From Sphingomonas sp. (GTDB lineage: Bacteria > Pseudomonadota > Alphaproteobacteria > Sphingomonadales > Sphingomonadaceae): 14,529 nucleotides of DNA. The stretch covers positions 1 to 14,529 of the forward strand of contig NZ_QFOB01000026.1 in assembly GCF_003248515.1 (NCBI RefSeq), in the 5' to 3' direction. The position numbers and the translations under genes are program-made. Positions 13,092 to 14,529 of this stretch are shown in pieces. A model generated the notes under the pieces. It saw only the letters and a list, made by a program, of their open reading frames with translations, searched no databases and was not told the origin of the DNA. Every line of letters begins with the position of its first letter. The stretch's first letter is position 1.

Positions 13092-13652
13092 TCACTTACA
13101 CGGCGACAAAGCAACGTTGGACAGATCAAACCCTGCATCCTTTGCAATTCCTTTGAGAACCAACACCAGATCCTCTTTACGTTGCTCGTCATGTTTCCGG
13201 CTTAACAGCAGCTCCAAGTCGGTGATGGACAGGTCGTTGATGTTGACTAGTTCCGTGGTGGGCAATGAGTTGCCCACCCCGAGCGTTTCAATGATGGTTT
13301 GCAACGCGCTGGGCTTCACACCTGGCCGCTCGTAGCTGTCGCTGTAGTAGTCCGCCTCCCCTGCCTCTGCAGCTTCCATGAGCACGTCATTGGGTATGCG
13401 CAGGGTTGCGCGCTCGGGGTGGATAAATGAGCGCTTTTTAATCCACGTGCTTGGGCCAATTTTCCAGCGGGATCGAAGTTCCAAACTTGTTTCCAAACTT
13501 GTGACCACCGCCCACAACCCCTCCTTCTCATTGACCCCTAAGCACAGCAATGGGTGGGTGACACGTAAGGTGGTATCAACCTTGTTGCGGTGCAAAACCT
13601 CAACGCAGGCGTAGACAATTATTCCGGGTCGTAATTCGTTAATTTTCAGCAT
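13092..13652 (-). CDS. Two-part protein: PemK-like N-terminal domain and H-NS-like helical C-terminus (tentative)
   Basis: 186 residues. The start at 13652 has AAGGA 7 nt upstream; a longer frame to 13745 would run through a terminator and promoter. Residues 5-95 look like a small beta-barrel (LRPGIIVYACVEV, HPLLCLGV, LWAVVTSLET, WIKKRSFIHPERATLRIP), reminiscent of PemK/MazF-type folds, in which RNA cleavage or DNA-related binding is known. Residues 135-180 (LELLLSRKHDEQRKEDLVLV, then a GFDLSNV end) match the pattern of H-NS-type N-terminal oligomerisation helices in betaproteobacteria. No antitoxin gene adjoins it. If both readings hold, this could be a protein that docks onto H-NS. Both are pattern-level inferences. 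Confidence 0.6.
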   Translation of the reverse strand: MLKINELRPGIIVYACVEVLHRNKVDTTLRVTHPLLCLGVNEKEGLWAVVTSLETSLELRSRWKIGPSTWIKKRSFIHPERATLRIPNDVLMEAAEAGEADYYSDSYERPGVKPSALQTIIETLGVGNSLPTTELVNINDLSITDLELLLSRKHDEQRKEDLVLVLKGIAKDAGFDLSNVALSPCK

Positions 13653-13664
13653 AGGCAATTCCTT

Positions 13665-13708
13665 ATTGGATGGAATACCCATCCAATCAGAAAATGAAGG
13701 CGAGTCAA
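13665..13708 (-). promoter_or_regulatory. Shared-class promoter with 9-bp inverted repeat (site 9)
   Basis: TTGACT at 13708-13703 directly follows the T-run of the previous terminator. Then 13 nt and TGATTGGATGG. ATTGGATGG (13687-13679) pairs perfectly with CCATCCAAT (13673-13665) across 5 nt, ending at the AAGGA ribosome site. Confidence 0.55.
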
Positions 13709-13709
13709 G

Positions 13710-13732
13710 AAAAAAGCCCGCTTTCGCGGGCC
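13710..13732 (-). terminator. Intrinsic terminator after the 13739 gene
   Basis: On the - strand GCCCGC-GAAA-GCGGGC is followed by TTTTTTC, 8 nt after the stop. It abuts the next promoter's -35 box. Confidence 0.93.
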
Positions 13733-13738
13733 TTTCAA

Positions 13739-14131
13739 TCAACACTGAACACTATTGTGCAGTTGAGAATATCTCTGCATGCATGTCTTGACGATCAAGC
13801 GCAGCACCAGACCGACCAGCAGCGCGGCAAGCAGTCCGCTGCGCCACACACCACCGATGGCCCAGGCACCATAGAAAGCCAAGCCGAACACCGTCAAACC
13901 TTGCAGCAAAGACGCCAATTCTTGAGTTCTTGAGATGGACTCTGGCGTCGGATATCTGTACTTTTTAGACAGAACAAAGGCTTGAACCAATGCCAGACAG
14001 GCGATGGTGATATCGATGCCTGTCTTGTACACCAGTGCATTGTGGGTGATATATACATAACCCACCATTTCAACAACAAACCCCAAGACCAACGCAAAGA
14101 AGCAAACGCGCGCATAGAATTCTTTTGACAT
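13739..14131 (-). CDS. Four-span inner-membrane protein, unknown function
   Basis: 130 residues. The start at 14131 has GGGGG 6 nt upstream; an in-frame ATG at 14161 lies in the promoter's -10 region. Hydrophobic segments are at about residues 9-28, 38-54, 76-94 and 97-115. A basic loop (SKKYRYPTPESISRTQE) lies between spans 2 and 3, and the tail is polar and Cys-containing. The loop charge puts it, and so both termini, in the cytoplasm. It forms a single-gene unit with its own promoter and terminator. Not recognised. Small multi-span proteins on mobile elements include exclusion, immunity and transporter-like types. Confidence 0.75.
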   Translation of the reverse strand: MSKEFYARVCFFALVLGFVVEMVGYVYITHNALVYKTGIDITIACLALVQAFVLSKKYRYPTPESISRTQELASLLQGLTVFGLAFYGAWAIGGVWRSGLLAALLVGLVLRLIVKTCMQRYSQLHNSVQC

Positions 14132-14144
14132 TGACACCCCCAAT

Positions 14145-14187
14145 TGTTTGACTGATTTCAATCAAACATGGATGCCAATATTGTCAA
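14145..14187 (-). promoter_or_regulatory. Shared-class promoter with 7-bp inverted repeat (site 10)
   Basis: TTGACA at 14187-14182, 13 nt, then TGTTTGATTGAA. TGTTTGA (14168-14162) pairs with TCAAACA (14151-14145) across 10 nt. The 28-bp identity with site 7 (11712-11739) covers the -35 box, the spacer and the start of the -10 region. Confidence 0.6.
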
Positions 14188-14200
14188 GCTGAAAAACCCA

Positions 14201-14529
14201 TCACATTCTTCTGCGGGCAACAGGCTGCTTTCGCACGGATCCAACAGCCTTGGTGATGGCGGCCTTGTCCCAGCGTGCTTCATGCTCCAACAGCAGTTTC
14301 TTTGCTTTGGGGATCACAGCAATGTCCGATGGCCTCAAACCCTCGTTGTTGCGGATCCGGGGATCGGCCTTGCGTTGCAGCAGCCAGTTCATTCGCGTGG
14401 TGTAATCAGTCTGCGCCAAATAGTGCAGCGCTGTATCGCCATCTTTGTCCTGCGCATTGACATCCACGCCCAGGTCAATAACGCGATGAATGAGCCGGCA
14501 ATTCACTGTCTCGTCAATCAACCAATGCA
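14201..14529 (-). CDS. Ankyrin-repeat protein, C-terminal part (5' end outside window)
   Basis: The frame is open to the window edge, so the start is not seen; 108 complete codons are visible. Two to three ankyrin repeats are present (HWLIDETVNCRLIHRVIDLG, VDVNAQDKDGDTALHYLAQ, LLQRKADPRIRNNEGLRPSD), then a basic tail ending VARRRM. The tail resembles the end of the 7151-7738 protein (VRRRM). A TTG at 14521 is not a credible start, because the ankyrin repeat continues upstream of it. No terminator is visible between its stop and the next promoter. Confidence 0.8.
   Translation of the reverse strand, partial: HWLIDETVNCRLIHRVIDLGVDVNAQDKDGDTALHYLAQTDYTTRMNWLLQRKADPRIRNNEGLRPSDIAVIPKAKKLLLEHEARWDKAAITKAVGSVRKQPVARRRM

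Noticed and set aside
13653..13745. Upstream start at 13745 for the 13092 gene
   Set aside because: The extension encodes a terminator hairpin, T-run and promoter; the 13652 start has a ribosome site.

Overview
The window looks like accessory DNA from a proteobacterial conjugative plasmid or integrative conjugative element. The base for this is a truncated TraD/TraG-like coupling ATPase at the left edge, envelope proteins beside it, a ribbon-helix-helix/coiled-coil DNA-binding candidate and an H-NS-like protein. The host group is an inference: the H-NS-like features suggest beta- or gammaproteobacteria. There are no rRNA or tRNA genes, no integrase or transposase, and no CRISPR array.

Layout. 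(1) Positions 1-4538 are read leftward and hold transfer/envelope-type genes: an RHH/coiled-coil protein, a secreted glycine-zipper protein, a single-span periplasmic protein with a Pro/Lys-rich tail, a small tail-anchored protein, and the start of a multi-span P-loop ATPase. (2) Positions 4590-5390 show no credible gene. They hold two inverted repeats, a 113-nt tract without any A on the + strand, a wider A-poor region, and repeated CGTCTG words. This is the best candidate for an origin (oriT or oriV) or a structured RNA. (3) Positions 5390-14529 form a chain of short, self-contained transcription units. All but one point leftward, toward the noncoding region. Most units have their own TTGACA-type promoter, one to six genes and an intrinsic terminator. 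Their cargo is ankyrin-repeat proteins (five clear, one degenerate), very small membrane proteins, an H-NS-like protein, a possible PemK-like/H-NS-like fusion and several unknowns. One HNH-nuclease-like gene points the other way.

The main new observation is the shared control of these units. Ten upstream regions carry TTGACA, then 13 nt, then usually TG(N)TT, at matching spacing, but with a poor -10 hexamer. In at least four of them (7-9 bp arms), and more weakly in others, the -10-like segment is one arm of a perfect inverted repeat ending just before the ribosome binding site. The arms differ in sequence while their complementarity is kept. Unit orientation and position would fit a plasmid leading region beside an oriT, but no relaxase or proven nic site is visible here, so that remains a hypothesis.

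Several starts were set from ribosome binding sites and paralogue alignment rather than from the longest frame. Four genes of under 60 codons in the 8941-10140 operon, and a TTG start for one ankyrin gene, are called on that basis.
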